A stretch of DNA of 64,000 nucleotides from DASPJL01 sp035628645 (GTDB lineage Bacteria > Bacteroidota > Bacteroidia > Cytophagales > Cyclobacteriaceae), in contig DASPJL010000129.1 of assembly GCA_035628645.1 (NCBI GenBank), positions 4,492-68,491 of the forward strand, given 5' to 3'. The position numbers and the translations under genes were made by a program. The notes below the pieces were generated by a model, which saw nothing but the letters and a program-made list of their open reading frames with translations, had not been told where the DNA came from and made no database searches. Within the stretch, counting starts at the first letter, position 1; each line of letters begins with the position of its first letter. Below are positions 26,717 to 35,649 of this stretch, in pieces.

Positions 26717-29700
26717 TTAAATGATATCTGCTGTTTCGTATTCAATTTCCTCTTCATGTACTTCTTCCAACTTCCTCTTTCTGCCTAACAATCTTTCCCT
26801 GCTCTTTTCAAGGATAAGATACATACATGGAACAAGAATGAGCGTTAGAAAAGTTGCAAATGCAAGCCCAAAAATTATAGTCCATGAAAGAGGGCCCCAA
26901 AAAGCAACATTGTCGCCTCCAAAATAAATGTGAGGATTCAACTCTGTAAACAATGTAACAAAGTCCATATTCAGGCCGACAGCAAGAGGAACCAAGCCAA
27001 GCATTGTGGCTGTAGCAGTCAGCAATACAGGCGTCATCCTAATTTTTCCTGCTTTTACAATGGCTTGTTCCAGAGGTAGACCACGAATAATTAACTCATC
27101 GGTGAATTCAACAAGTAATATACCGTTTCTGACCACGATACCTGCCAGGGCCACAATTCCCACTCCTGTCATAAGAATGGAGAAGGTCATGTTGAATAAA
27201 GCAAATCCAAGAAGTACACCGATCACACTGAAAATAATTTCAGTCAGAATAAGTAAAGGTTTTCCAATTGAATTAAACTGAGCAACTAGGATAATTAGAA
27301 TTAACCCTGTTGATACCAGCAATGCAAGCATTAAGAAGTCACTGGTCTCCTTTTGGTCTTCCTGCTCACCTGTTAATGCAATCCCAACTCCATCGGGTAC
27401 ATTAAAACTCTTGACCGCGTCTTGTATTTGAGCAACTACTTCATTTGGAGTAAATCCTGTTAAAATATTTGAATAAAGGGAAACAATCCTTTTCTGATCT
27501 TTTCTTTTAATACCTCCATAAGTAGAAGAATACTTAACATCGGCTACTGATGACAAAGGAACTTGTCGCACTTGCCCGCCCATATTCATATCCCTGTAGG
27601 TAATTTTCAAATTCATCAATGCCTGGATGTCATTTCTTTGTTCTTCTTTTAATCTTGGAACAATAGGATAATCATCATCTACATCTTTGAACTTGGAAGC
27701 TTCAATACCAAATAATGCAAACCTGACCGCATTAGAAATTTGTTCCGTAGAGATACCTTCCGCATTGGCCTTTATCCTGTCTATTTGAACAGTAATCTCC
27801 GGCTTGTTTTTGGACACATCCGATTTCAGGTCTTCTATTCCACCTATCTGAAGAGAGTCCAAATACCTTTCAAATTTCTCAGATACTAATATCAATTCTG
27901 TATAATCGTCTCCTGTTATTTCAATATTAATGGGTTTTCCTACAGGAGGACCGCCTTGTTCCTGGTCAACAGTGATCTGCGCCCCAGGAATCCCTTTAAC
28001 TGATTCCCGTATTTTGTCAAGATATTCTACCGTACTTTTACCATCTCTTTCGCCAAATGGCACAAAAGCAACCGTTACCTTTCCTTTATGAGGGTTCATC
28101 CCCATATCAAAGCCTTCACTAGGATCATTTACTCCTACCCCGCCGGCATTTGAGATAATGGATTCAACAATTGGATTATTCGTTTCTACTACTTTCGTAA
28201 CCCTCTTTTCCACTATTTTGGTTATGGAATCCGTATAAGCTTGATCCGTTCCGACAGGAAGACTTAGATAAGCATAAATAAAATTAGGATCTGCGGTTGG
28301 GAAAAACTCTACTTTTGGCTTTATAATTCCCAATAAAACTATTGAGAATACCAGTAGTAGAAATGTTCCTATCAGGAGCAATACCGGCCTTGATTTCTTT
28401 AGAGACCAGGTTAACACATTTTCATAACCACTTTGGACGGCTGGCCAGATTTTCTCCTGGAAATGTTTGATCATTCTAACCAAAACAAACTTATTTAGCA
28501 GATATATCAGGTACATGGTAACTGTCAGATTGCCCATTCCAAAGGACCCTGATACATAAAAGATAAAGGCAATTATTGCAAAGACAATGGTTACAATCTT
28601 AAAGCCTCTGTTAATTTTTGGCTTCTTATCATCTTCAGGATGATGTGGCTTCATAAAATCAACGGCAAACACGGGATTCATTACATAGGCTACAACCAAG
28701 GAAGCCATTAACGTGATGATCAAAGTGGCGGGAAGGAAAAACATAAATTCCCCCATTACTCCGGGCCAAAACAATAATGGAAAGAAGGGTGCGAGTGTAG
28801 TAAGCGTACCGGATAATACGGGCAGAAATACTTCTCCTGCAGCTCTTTTGGCAGCAATCCTTATAGGTACTTTTCCATTATCATATATTCTATGTGTGTT
28901 TTCAATAACCACAATGGCATCATCTACTACAATTCCAAGCGCCAATAGCAGGGAAAACAATACCATCATATTCATAGTGAAACCAAACCCGCTCATCACG
29001 ATAAAGGCGATGAACATAGAAAGTGGTACAGAAAGCGCGACAAAAACTGCATTCGTGGTTCCCATGAAAAACATCAAAATAATGGTTACCAGTATAAAGC
29101 CAATAATAATCGTGTTGATCAAATCGTGAAGCGTTACCCTTGTTGAGTCCGCTTGATCGCCGGTAATTGTAATTTCAAGATTATCAGGATATTTATTCTC
29201 CTGAGCATCTTTTATAAGCGCTCTGATGTTGTCTGAGGCGTTAATTAAATTCTGTCCGCTTCTTTTGATAACGGCCAGTGTAATTACATTCTTACCTTCA
29301 AGACGGGCATAACTGTCTTGCTCTTCAAAAGTATCCTTTACTTCAGCAATATCCTTTAGATATACTGTTGCTCCGGTAGCTCCCCTGATAATCAGATTTT
29401 TAAGCTGATTGGGATCGGTAAATTCACCAGAAACACTCAAGGTTCTTTTTACTCCATCCATTGCAACTAAACCAGCAGAACCACTGACGTTTTCAGACTT
29501 TACGGCATTCCAAACATCATACATCGTGATGTCAGCAGCTTCCATCCTGTATTTATCCACGTTAATCTGAATTTCTCTTTCTGGCGCTCCGCCCATATCA
29601 GCTCTGGATATTTCTGGCAATGCTTCTATTTTATCCTGTAAATCATCTGCATAATCTTTAAGCTTATCGAGGTCTATGTCGCCTGCGATATTTACATTCA

Positions 29701-30127
29701 TGATTGGAAATTGAGAAACATCAACTTCTATCACTTGAGGTTCATCGGTAAGCTCAGTAGGTAGTTCAGGACGTGCCTTATCCACTGCGTCTTTAACTTC
29801 AATCTTGGCTGCTTCAACGTCTACGTCCGTATCGAATTCAACAATTATACTGGAAAAATCCTGGACTGAAGTGCTGGTTATCTCTTTTACTCCATCTAAT
29901 GATTTCAGTTCCTTTTCAATATGTTTGGTTACCAGGTTCTCCATATCTTTTGGAGAAGTACCATCATTAACGGTAACTATAAAAAACTGAGGAAATACAA
30001 CCTCAGGAAACTGTTCTTTAGGAATTCTTGAATAGGCGATCAGGCCAGCAAGAGTGATAATTATGGTTATCACATAAATGCTGGTTTTGTTGTCAATCGC
30101 CCAGTTACTTAAAACTGATTTTTTCAT
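26717..30127 (-). CDS. RND-family efflux transporter, inner-membrane subunit (AcrB type)
   Basis: An 1136-residue proton-driven pump of the HAE1/AcrB group. The N-terminal TM (VITIIITLAGLIAYSRIPKE) is followed by the porter domain. TM4 carries the proton-relay pair in LGIVVDDAIVVIENTHRIYD. A second porter domain follows and TM10 has LAGIVVRNGILLVEF, with Arg where AcrB has Lys940. Between the two halves (about 500-570) are two extra hydrophobic helices (VTIVFAIIAFIFYVSGSFG and LTVTMYLIYLLNKFVLV), and a further insert (FTELNPHIYFGG) precedes the last helices, making it longer than AcrB (1049). It is the last gene of the tetR-tolC-MFP-RND set. Confidence 0.93.
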   Translation of the reverse strand: MKKSVLSNWAIDNKTSIYVITIIITLAGLIAYSRIPKEQFPEVVFPQFFIVTVNDGTSPKDMENLVTKHIEKELKSLDGVKEITSTSVQDFSSIIVEFDTDVDVEAAKIEVKDAVDKARPELPTELTDEPQVIEVDVSQFPIMNVNIAGDIDLDKLKDYADDLQDKIEALPEISRADMGGAPEREIQINVDKYRMEAADITMYDVWNAVKSENVSGSAGLVAMDGVKRTLSVSGEFTDPNQLKNLIIRGATGATVYLKDIAEVKDTFEEQDSYARLEGKNVITLAVIKRSGQNLINASDNIRALIKDAQENKYPDNLEITITGDQADSTRVTLHDLINTIIIGFILVTIILMFFMGTTNAVFVALSVPLSMFIAFIVMSGFGFTMNMMVLFSLLLALGIVVDDAIVVIENTHRIYDNGKVPIRIAAKRAAGEVFLPVLSGTLTTLAPFFPLLFWPGVMGEFMFFLPATLIITLMASLVVAYVMNPVFAVDFMKPHHPEDDKKPKINRGFKIVTIVFAIIAFIFYVSGSFGMGNLTVTMYLIYLLNKFVLVRMIKHFQEKIWPAVQSGYENVLTWSLKKSRPVLLLIGTFLLLVFSIVLLGIIKPKVEFFPTADPNFIYAYLSLPVGTDQAYTDSITKIVEKRVTKVVETNNPIVESIISNAGGVGVNDPSEGFDMGMNPHKGKVTVAFVPFGERDGKSTVEYLDKIRESVKGIPGAQITVDQEQGGPPVGKPINIEITGDDYTELILVSEKFERYLDSLQIGGIEDLKSDVSKNKPEITVQIDRIKANAEGISTEQISNAVRFALFGIEASKFKDVDDDYPIVPRLKEEQRNDIQALMNLKITYRDMNMGGQVRQVPLSSVADVKYSSTYGGIKRKDQKRIVSLYSNILTGFTPNEVVAQIQDAVKSFNVPDGVGIALTGEQEDQKETSDFLMLALLVSTGLILIILVAQFNSIGKPLLILTEIIFSVIGVLLGFALFNMTFSILMTGVGIVALAGIVVRNGILLVEFTDELIIRGLPLEQAIVKAGKIRMTPVLLTATATMLGLVPLAVGLNMDFVTLFTELNPHIYFGGDNVAFWGPLSWTIIFGLAFATFLTLILVPCMYLILEKSRERLLGRKRKLEEVHEEEIEYETADII

Positions 30128-30236
30128 TTTATTTCAGTTAATATTTTAAAGTTTTTTGAAATCGTCCTGACTTTTTTATCTTAATCTTTATTGGATAAGA
30201 TGCTGAAACAAGTTCAGCAAGACGATTAAAATATAT

Positions 30237-31352
30237 TTAATTAAAAGCAATTGCCTGCTGATCTACCAAATCCTGGTATCCCGTTACAATCACTTTGTCA
30301 CCCGCGCTTAATCCGCTTAATACTTCTGCATAGTTCCCATATGTTTGTCCGGTTTTTATCGTCCTTTTTTCAGCTTTACCATCAACTGCTACAAACACGT
30401 ACTCTCCATCCGTTTCTGAGTGTTGAACCACATTAATTGGAACTACTACTGCTTCTTTATTTTTATAGTCTTCAATATTCAAAAGTGCAATCATATTGGC
30501 TTTCAAAGACTTACTTAATGCCTCAGGTAAATCCACTTCCACAGTAAAGCTTCTGTTTGTCCGGTTGATTACATTGCTGACATTAGAAATTTTAGATTTC
30601 ACTGTGTCTTTAAGATCAGGTATGTAGACTACTACCGGATTACCTTCTTTCACCTTTGTGATGTAAGCTTCTGCAATCTCAGCCATCACTTCAAATTCAG
30701 ATGGATTTACAATTCTTATTGCGGGAACTCCTGGCGCCGCAACTTCTCCTTCTCTAATATTTACTTCATCTATTGTGCCTGAAAAAGGCGCTATAATCCT
30801 CGTATTCTCCAATTGTTCCTTTAAGGATGCCATTTTGCTCTCAAGAGATTCTTTGGTACTTTTTGCCTGAAGATATTGTACTTCCGTTCCGATCTTTTGC
30901 TCCCATAGTTTCTCTTGTTTCTTGTACATATTGGTGGCAAAATCAAGATTGGTCTTAAGCTCAGCAATGCCTTGCTCGATAATTGTAGATTCCACCTGAG
31001 CAAGGATTTTTCCTTTTTGAACTTGCTGGCCCTCAGTTACATAAACCTTAGTTATAGTACCAGGAGACTTGGCTGTCAACATCACATTCTTGTCAGAATC
31101 AATCCTTCCTCTTACTTCCAAATAATGAGAAAAAGGAGTATTCGAAACTTCTGTGGTCTGAACAATGGTTGCCTTTGAATTGTCCTTTGGTTTATCCTTA
31201 GCCAATTCGGCCTGTAGCGTTTTTATCTTTTCATTGATTTCCTTTTGTTCCGCTTTTAGCTTCTCAAGTTCTGCTTGTTTGTCATTCGAACCTCCACCAC
31301 AGCTACTTAATAATAACGCGATGGCAAAAAATGGATATATATAATTTTTCAT
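30237..31352 (-). CDS. Efflux periplasmic adaptor (membrane fusion protein), lipoprotein
   Basis: A 371-residue adaptor that links the RND pump to the TolC channel. The lipobox is LLLSSC (Cys about 18). An extra N-terminal coiled coil follows directly (about 27-55). Then come the barrel-sandwich half SPGTITKVYVTEGQQVQKGK, an alpha hairpin (about 115-175), the second lipoyl half IIAPFSGTIDEVNIREGE and a beta-barrel, ending with the membrane-proximal domain (GLSAGDKVIVTGYQDLVDQQ). It lies between tolC (21 bp) and RND (110 bp) on the same strand. Confidence 0.92.
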   Translation of the reverse strand: MKNYIYPFFAIALLLSSCGGGSNDKQAELEKLKAEQKEINEKIKTLQAELAKDKPKDNSKATIVQTTEVSNTPFSHYLEVRGRIDSDKNVMLTAKSPGTITKVYVTEGQQVQKGKILAQVESTIIEQGIAELKTNLDFATNMYKKQEKLWEQKIGTEVQYLQAKSTKESLESKMASLKEQLENTRIIAPFSGTIDEVNIREGEVAAPGVPAIRIVNPSEFEVMAEIAEAYITKVKEGNPVVVYIPDLKDTVKSKISNVSNVINRTNRSFTVEVDLPEALSKSLKANMIALLNIEDYKNKEAVVVPINVVQHSETDGEYVFVAVDGKAEKRTIKTGQTYGNYAEVLSGLSAGDKVIVTGYQDLVDQQAIAFN

Positions 31353-31373
31353 TTGATTTATAATTAATGATTG

Positions 31374-32819
31374 TTATTTAACTAATGTTCCTAATGCAGT
31401 TTCAAGATCAATTTGTGCAATAATGGCATCATAAAGCGCATTATAATAGTTGGTCTGAGCTTCTCTCAAAGCAGACTCGGCTTCTGTTACTTCAAGATTA
31501 GAACCTACGCCTGCCTGATATTTTATCTTCGTAACTCTGGCCACCTCAGTTGCCAATTCCACATTTTCTTTTTGTGCATTTACTGTTTTAATACTGTTTT
31601 TAAGCGTGATGTCGGCCTGATTAACCTGAAGATCAATGGATGATTTTAGCTGTTGAAAATTATTTTCAACCTTAGCCTGCTCTAGTTTGGCTTGTTGGGT
31701 TAAGTGATGCTTTTTGAATCCATCAAAGATTGGTAAAGTCAAACTTAAACCGACCATTTCATATGCATACCATTTATCTCGCCCAATACCTCCTTCCTCA
31801 AAGCCTTCAGGCAGTGGGTTTGTTTGAGTGCTAAATAGTCCTTCAAAAGTTGCAGACTGGGTTGAATATCCAAAATTTCCAAAGGCAGAAATAGTAGGTA
31901 AATAACCAACATAGTTATTTTTAACATTGAGCCTTTGTAATTTATGCTGTGTCTCCAATAAAGAATATTCTATTCTATTAGAATAAGTTACCGCCGGACT
32001 TTCAAGGGAAACACTGTCTAGTTTTATATTTTCAATGCTACCGACAATTGCTATCTCCTCATTCATGGGGAAATTCATTTGAAACTTCAGCAATTCTAAC
32101 CCTAAATCCTGAAGGTTTCTGAACTTTTCTCTTTCAGTAATTAAATTATTCAAAGAAACTTTGATTCTGTCAACGTCAATTTTTTCAGCAAACCCGTTTA
32201 CATTTAATGCTTTGGTATCCCTTAATAAAGAATCAACTCTCGCAATATTTGCATCAAATAATTTCATTCGTTCATTATTAATAAGGACAGAATAAAAAGC
32301 TTTGGTCACGGCTTCTGTCGTTTGAATCTTAGTTTGCTCTGTCGACTTGGAAGAAAGTTCTTTATAGGTTTTTGCTGCCTTTAATCCAACAAAATAAGAT
32401 CCATTAAAGATCAGTTGTGAAACGGAAAGTTTAGCATCTCCAGAGTTTTTTAACTGAAAAATGTTATTTACTGCGATGGTTTTCCCATCATACGATTTCA
32501 ATTTAGCTTTTGACAAACTATCAAGGTCAATAAAGCCTCCCTGGTTACTATAATTAGTAAAGAACCTAGGCAATTGATTATTATGCACCAATTGTACATC
32601 TCCATTTACCTGAGGAAGACCGGTTGCTCTCACTTCTCCAACTTTAGCCTTGGCAATTCTTTCATCCAGGGCCGCATTCTTAACATTTATAGAATTTTGC
32701 AAAGCAAACTCTATGGCCTGTTCCAATGTAAAGCTTTTACCGGCACCTTCATCCTGAGCATGTATCCAGCCGGAAGAAAACATGCATAACGCAAAAAATA
32801 ATAACGCTTTGTTTTTCAT
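31374..32819 (-). CDS. TolC-family outer-membrane efflux protein
   Basis: A 481-residue channel with a signal peptide (ends GWIHAQ). The first OEP repeat starts FTLEQAIEFALQNS, and each half has long helices with paired strands. Late in the sequence is the family segment KIKYQAGVGSNLEVTEAESA, then LREAQTNYYNALYDAIIAQI and the terminal DLETALGTL. It trimerises to span the outer membrane and periplasm. It is the first structural gene of the pump operon. Confidence 0.93.
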   Translation of the reverse strand: MKNKALLFFALCMFSSGWIHAQDEGAGKSFTLEQAIEFALQNSINVKNAALDERIAKAKVGEVRATGLPQVNGDVQLVHNNQLPRFFTNYSNQGGFIDLDSLSKAKLKSYDGKTIAVNNIFQLKNSGDAKLSVSQLIFNGSYFVGLKAAKTYKELSSKSTEQTKIQTTEAVTKAFYSVLINNERMKLFDANIARVDSLLRDTKALNVNGFAEKIDVDRIKVSLNNLITEREKFRNLQDLGLELLKFQMNFPMNEEIAIVGSIENIKLDSVSLESPAVTYSNRIEYSLLETQHKLQRLNVKNNYVGYLPTISAFGNFGYSTQSATFEGLFSTQTNPLPEGFEEGGIGRDKWYAYEMVGLSLTLPIFDGFKKHHLTQQAKLEQAKVENNFQQLKSSIDLQVNQADITLKNSIKTVNAQKENVELATEVARVTKIKYQAGVGSNLEVTEAESALREAQTNYYNALYDAIIAQIDLETALGTLVK

Positions 32820-32915
32820 AATTTAATTGTTAATCTATTTAAGTTTTAAGTTTTAACCTTCAATCTATAGTTTCTTTGATGATGTCGTTCTTAATTATAT
32901 TTTATTTTACATAAA

Positions 32916-33551
32916 TCAATTTTCTTTATTTCCATTTTTATATTCGTTTAAAAGTTGATGTCCTTTTAAGGTGGTAATTCCATGCACAAAATGCTCAAAC
33001 AACTGCCCCTGAATATATTCTAACTTAAATTCGGCAGAAGGGAATACTGCCTGGTCGAATCCCATTTCCACTTGTTCCATTCTCATTCTTGCCATTACCC
33101 TTACATCAATATTCTCCCGATATACACCTGACTCAATTCCAGCTTTCAAATTATTTATGATACATTCCTGTATACAGGTTTTTTTATAATCAATAAAAAT
33201 ATTGTAAGCTCTTGGATGGTATTTTTTCAATTCATACAATAAGGATGGCGTCATATTCTCAAAAGATGCTTTAATTTGGCAAGTCATTAAAAACATTCCC
33301 TGAATAGAATTCTCTGCCGAACACCTTACTGCTTCCATTTGCTCTTCCCTGCTTTTCAAAAAACTGTCCACTATCTGACAAATGATATCATCCTTATCAT
33401 TAAAAAACTGGTAAAGCGTTTTTTTAGACATTCCCAGATGTTTGGCAATGTCATCCATGGTAACACTTTTCACCCCGTACTTCCAGAAAAGTCCCTGGGC
33501 TTCCTTTAAAATTTTTTCCTTTACTTCTATGTTTTTATCGTTTTCTTCCAT
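32916..33551 (-). CDS. TetR/AcrR-family regulator of the efflux operon
   Basis: The chosen start is ATG at 33551 (MEENDKNIEVKEKIL). The longer frame to 33596 would add an odd Cys-rich leader (contains CCCCRKR) absent from the family. The N-terminal HTH reads SVTMDDIAKHLGMSKKTLYQ, with FFNDKDDII closing the domain; the C-terminal helical part would bind a ligand. It lies 96 bp upstream of tolC in the same direction, so it probably autoregulates and represses the pump genes until a substrate binds. The ligand is unknown. Confidence 0.9.
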   Translation of the reverse strand: MEENDKNIEVKEKILKEAQGLFWKYGVKSVTMDDIAKHLGMSKKTLYQFFNDKDDIICQIVDSFLKSREEQMEAVRCSAENSIQGMFLMTCQIKASFENMTPSLLYELKKYHPRAYNIFIDYKKTCIQECIINNLKAGIESGVYRENIDVRVMARMRMEQVEMGFDQAVFPSAEFKLEYIQGQLFEHFVHGITTLKGHQLLNEYKNGNKEN

Positions 33552-33763
33552 TCGTTTTCTACAACAACAGCACAAAACTATGGAAACGTTTTTCATTTAC
33601 AAAGTTTCTCAAAATTATTTTTTATAACATTTAGGTCACGCAATTCTCTTTCAGCCCATAAAATAAATACTTTGAAAATTGTATAAGAAACTTATATTTA
33701 CCCAATCCCTTAAAAATTAGGATGAACCCTTTTAAACAACGGATGAATGGTAAACTGCCTTAA

Positions 33764-34588
33764 TTGACATGCTCATTGGAGAAATTATTTACTTATAAGA
33801 ATGTAACTATTTGCTACTCCATTTGGGGTTCGGGATCCAAAAGCATCCTTACTTTTCATGGGTTTGGTCAAACGAAAGCCTCTTTCAGACCTTTTGAAAA
33901 AGTATTTGAGGAATATACATTTTATAATTTTGACTTATTTTTCCATGGTAAAAGCCTGTGGAACGAGCAGGCTCCCTATCTGACCAAAGAATTTTGGGGA
34001 GCATTGATTTCTGCTTTTTTAACGGAACATCATATCCGATCTTTTTCTCTCGTCGGCTATAGCATGGGTGGAAAATTTGTACTAGCCATCCTCGAAAAGT
34101 TTCCTGATCAGATTGAAAGAATTATTTTAATAGCACCTGACGGTATCAAAACAAGTTTTTGGTATAGCCTGGCCACTTATCCTTATTGGATCAGGGTTTT
34201 ATTTAAGAAGACCATTCATGATCCCTTACTTTTTAAAAGGTTTGTAAGACTTATCCGCGCTTTTCGTCTGGTAGACAAAAGTCTTTTAAAGTTTGCCGAA
34301 ACTCAAATGGATACTGAAGAAAAAAGAGCACGGGTTTATTTTTCCTGGGTGGTATTCAGGGCGTTAAAATTCGATATGGATATTATTTCTTCTTTCCTAA
34401 ATCGGCATCAAATAATACTTGAGGTATTCTTAGGAAAATATGATAAAATGATCACAGAAAAAAACCTTCAGGATTTATTGAATAAGGTTACGAATTTCAA
34501 GATGAACATCCTTGAAACCGGCCACAACAAATTGATTGCTGAAGTTGCTGAATATTATAAAAATAACGAGAACGGGCCTAAACGATAG
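33764..34588 (+). CDS. Alpha/beta hydrolase
   Basis: A 274-residue hydrolase with the oxyanion region LTFHGFGQTKASF, the nucleophile elbow VGYSMGGKFV (Ser about 108), an acid in FLGKYDKMIT and a His in ETGHNKLIAE. Residues 130-210 form a helical cap. It resembles the BioH/MenH-like esterase group without clear assignment; a MenH role is possible but it is 9 kb from the men genes. The start is unsure: TTG at 33764 follows an in-frame stop immediately, and another TTG lies 12 bp later. Confidence 0.82.
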   Translation: MTCSLEKLFTYKNVTICYSIWGSGSKSILTFHGFGQTKASFRPFEKVFEEYTFYNFDLFFHGKSLWNEQAPYLTKEFWGALISAFLTEHHIRSFSLVGYSMGGKFVLAILEKFPDQIERIILIAPDGIKTSFWYSLATYPYWIRVLFKKTIHDPLLFKRFVRLIRAFRLVDKSLLKFAETQMDTEEKRARVYFSWVVFRALKFDMDIISSFLNRHQIILEVFLGKYDKMITEKNLQDLLNKVTNFKMNILETGHNKLIAEVAEYYKNNENGPKR

Positions 34589-34607
34589 GAATCCTTTTTT
34601 CAACATC

Positions 34608-34697
34608 AAATGAGCATGAGCAAAAAGCTCACCCAATGAGGATGAATAACGTGCGAATCCATGTGGCAACTAAAAAACAAATTATATACATATGAAA
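34608..34697. repeat. Dispersed about 90-bp repeat, copy 2
   Basis: It aligns with 12172-12261, with one-base indels and the last 60 bp best conserved (GGATGAATA, GTGCGAAT, CCATGTGGCAAC, TAAAAAACAA, ATTATATACATATGAAA). It begins 20 bp after the stop of the alpha/beta hydrolase gene. Confidence 0.75.
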
Positions 34698-34832
34698 TAA
34701 AAATGCCTATTGATTTCCAAAAAAGATCAAGATGTTCTTCAAGTATTGAGTACTTTTTTGTAATTTGAAACCCTGGATTCTAACTTCCCAGCTTTCATTC
34801 AAAAGGAGTAATCCTTCCCTTCTTGTATAAGG

Positions 34833-34918
34833 TTATAGTGAGCTTATAGCGACATTATAGTGACCTTATAGCGATGTCTCTTCAGTCTTCCTCCAATCAT
34901 CCTTCTGTCATCCTCCAA
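34833..34918. repeat. Tandem 11-bp array, four clean plus about four degenerate units
   Basis: Clean units: ttatagtgagc, ttatagcgaca, ttatagtgacc and ttatagcgatg (34833-34876). The 11-base phase then continues with degenerate tcttcctccaa, tcatccttctg and tcatcctccaa (34886-34918). The consensus TTATAGYGANN resembles CTACAGCGAAC at 8995-9016. Confidence 0.8.
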
Positions 34919-34947
34919 GGTTCTGCTATCCATGGCAGCTTGACCCT

Positions 34948-35020
34948 TCCTGAAATAAGTTGACAATAGTTACTGTTAAAACTAAAAATGATTTACACTT
35001 TAAGTTTAGTCATAATGAAG
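34948..35020. mobile_element. Possible relic of an IS3-type end
   Basis: The 22 bp from 34948 (TCCTGAAATA, then AGTTGACAATAG) match 19 of 22 positions of the IS left end at 63869-63890 (TCCTGAAATA, then GGTTTACAAAAG). No transposase reading frame follows, so if real this is only an end fragment. Confidence 0.4.
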
Positions 35021-35113
35021 GAAAATATATTCTAAAACTAAGCAATCGCTTTTTATCAGTTCGCCAGAAATTCCGCTTGAGAATGACAATTAAAGTTTGT
35101 TCTCAAGGTTAGC

Positions 35114-35503
35114 CTATTTCGACCTGTTAAGTTTTTCTTTTTCCCTTTCGGCTTTCTTTTTTGCTTTTTCTGCCTTTCTTTCGGCCTTACGCGCTCTTTT
35201 TTCTGCCTTAATCGCTTTCAATTCAGCTTTGGACGCTTTCAAAGATTCTTTGGCTGCCTTTTCTTCTTCTTTTAATCGGGCCGCTTCTTCCTCACTTTCC
35301 CTTTCCATTCTTTCTGCTTCCTCTACCGTGGTATCCACGTCAGTTTCTTCAAATAGCTCATCTTCAACCAAAGCTGTGTCCAGCTCATCTTCCGTAGTAT
35401 TTTGATCATAAAAAACACTGTCCGCCGCATCTTGTGCTTTTGCGACAAAAGAAAATAGTATTATGCAAAATACTATTCCTGATAATTGTATAATTTTTTC
35501 CAT
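35114..35503 (-). CDS. Secreted charged coiled-coil protein
   Basis: The chosen start is MEKIIQLSGIVFCIILFSFV (35503), giving a normal signal peptide ending AKAQ; the longer frame to 35542 is less likely. The mature protein is acidic (DELDTALVEDELFEE) and then turns into a Lys/Ala/Glu-rich helical repeat (KASKAELKAIKAEKRARKAE) to the end. It is a low-complexity periplasmic protein of unknown function. No neighbour suggests a role. Confidence 0.6.
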   Translation of the reverse strand: MEKIIQLSGIVFCIILFSFVAKAQDAADSVFYDQNTTEDELDTALVEDELFEETDVDTTVEEAERMERESEEEAARLKEEEKAAKESLKASKAELKAIKAEKRARKAERKAEKAKKKAEREKEKLNRSK

Positions 35504-35649
35504 TTGTATAAAGTTTTTCATAACATTCACGTAAGGAATCAAAAACAGGATGTTATTTATAAAGCTTCTTTAAGGGATTTTAGAAAAAGATTTTGATAAC
35601 TATTAATGCTTCTCATTTATTATTTTTGAAACAACGCTAACCTTGACTA

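Larger units (their letters stand above)
34589..35113. other. Gene-free interval dense in repeats
   Basis: About 525 bp without a credible ORF, holding three independent repeat signals: the second copy of the dispersed 90-bp repeat (34608-34697), a tandem 11-mer array (34833-34918), and a stretch near 34948 resembling the IS end at 63869. Each is listed separately. Confidence 0.6.

Noticed and set aside
33552..33596. Longer start of the TetR regulator with a CCCCRKR leader
   Set aside because: The leader is unlike the family and a good ATG lies at 33551, directly before the helical N-terminus.
35097..35405. 102-residue plus-strand ORF rich in Ser, Ala and Leu
   Set aside because: Mirror frame of the Lys/Glu/Ala repeat of the minus-strand secreted coiled-coil gene.
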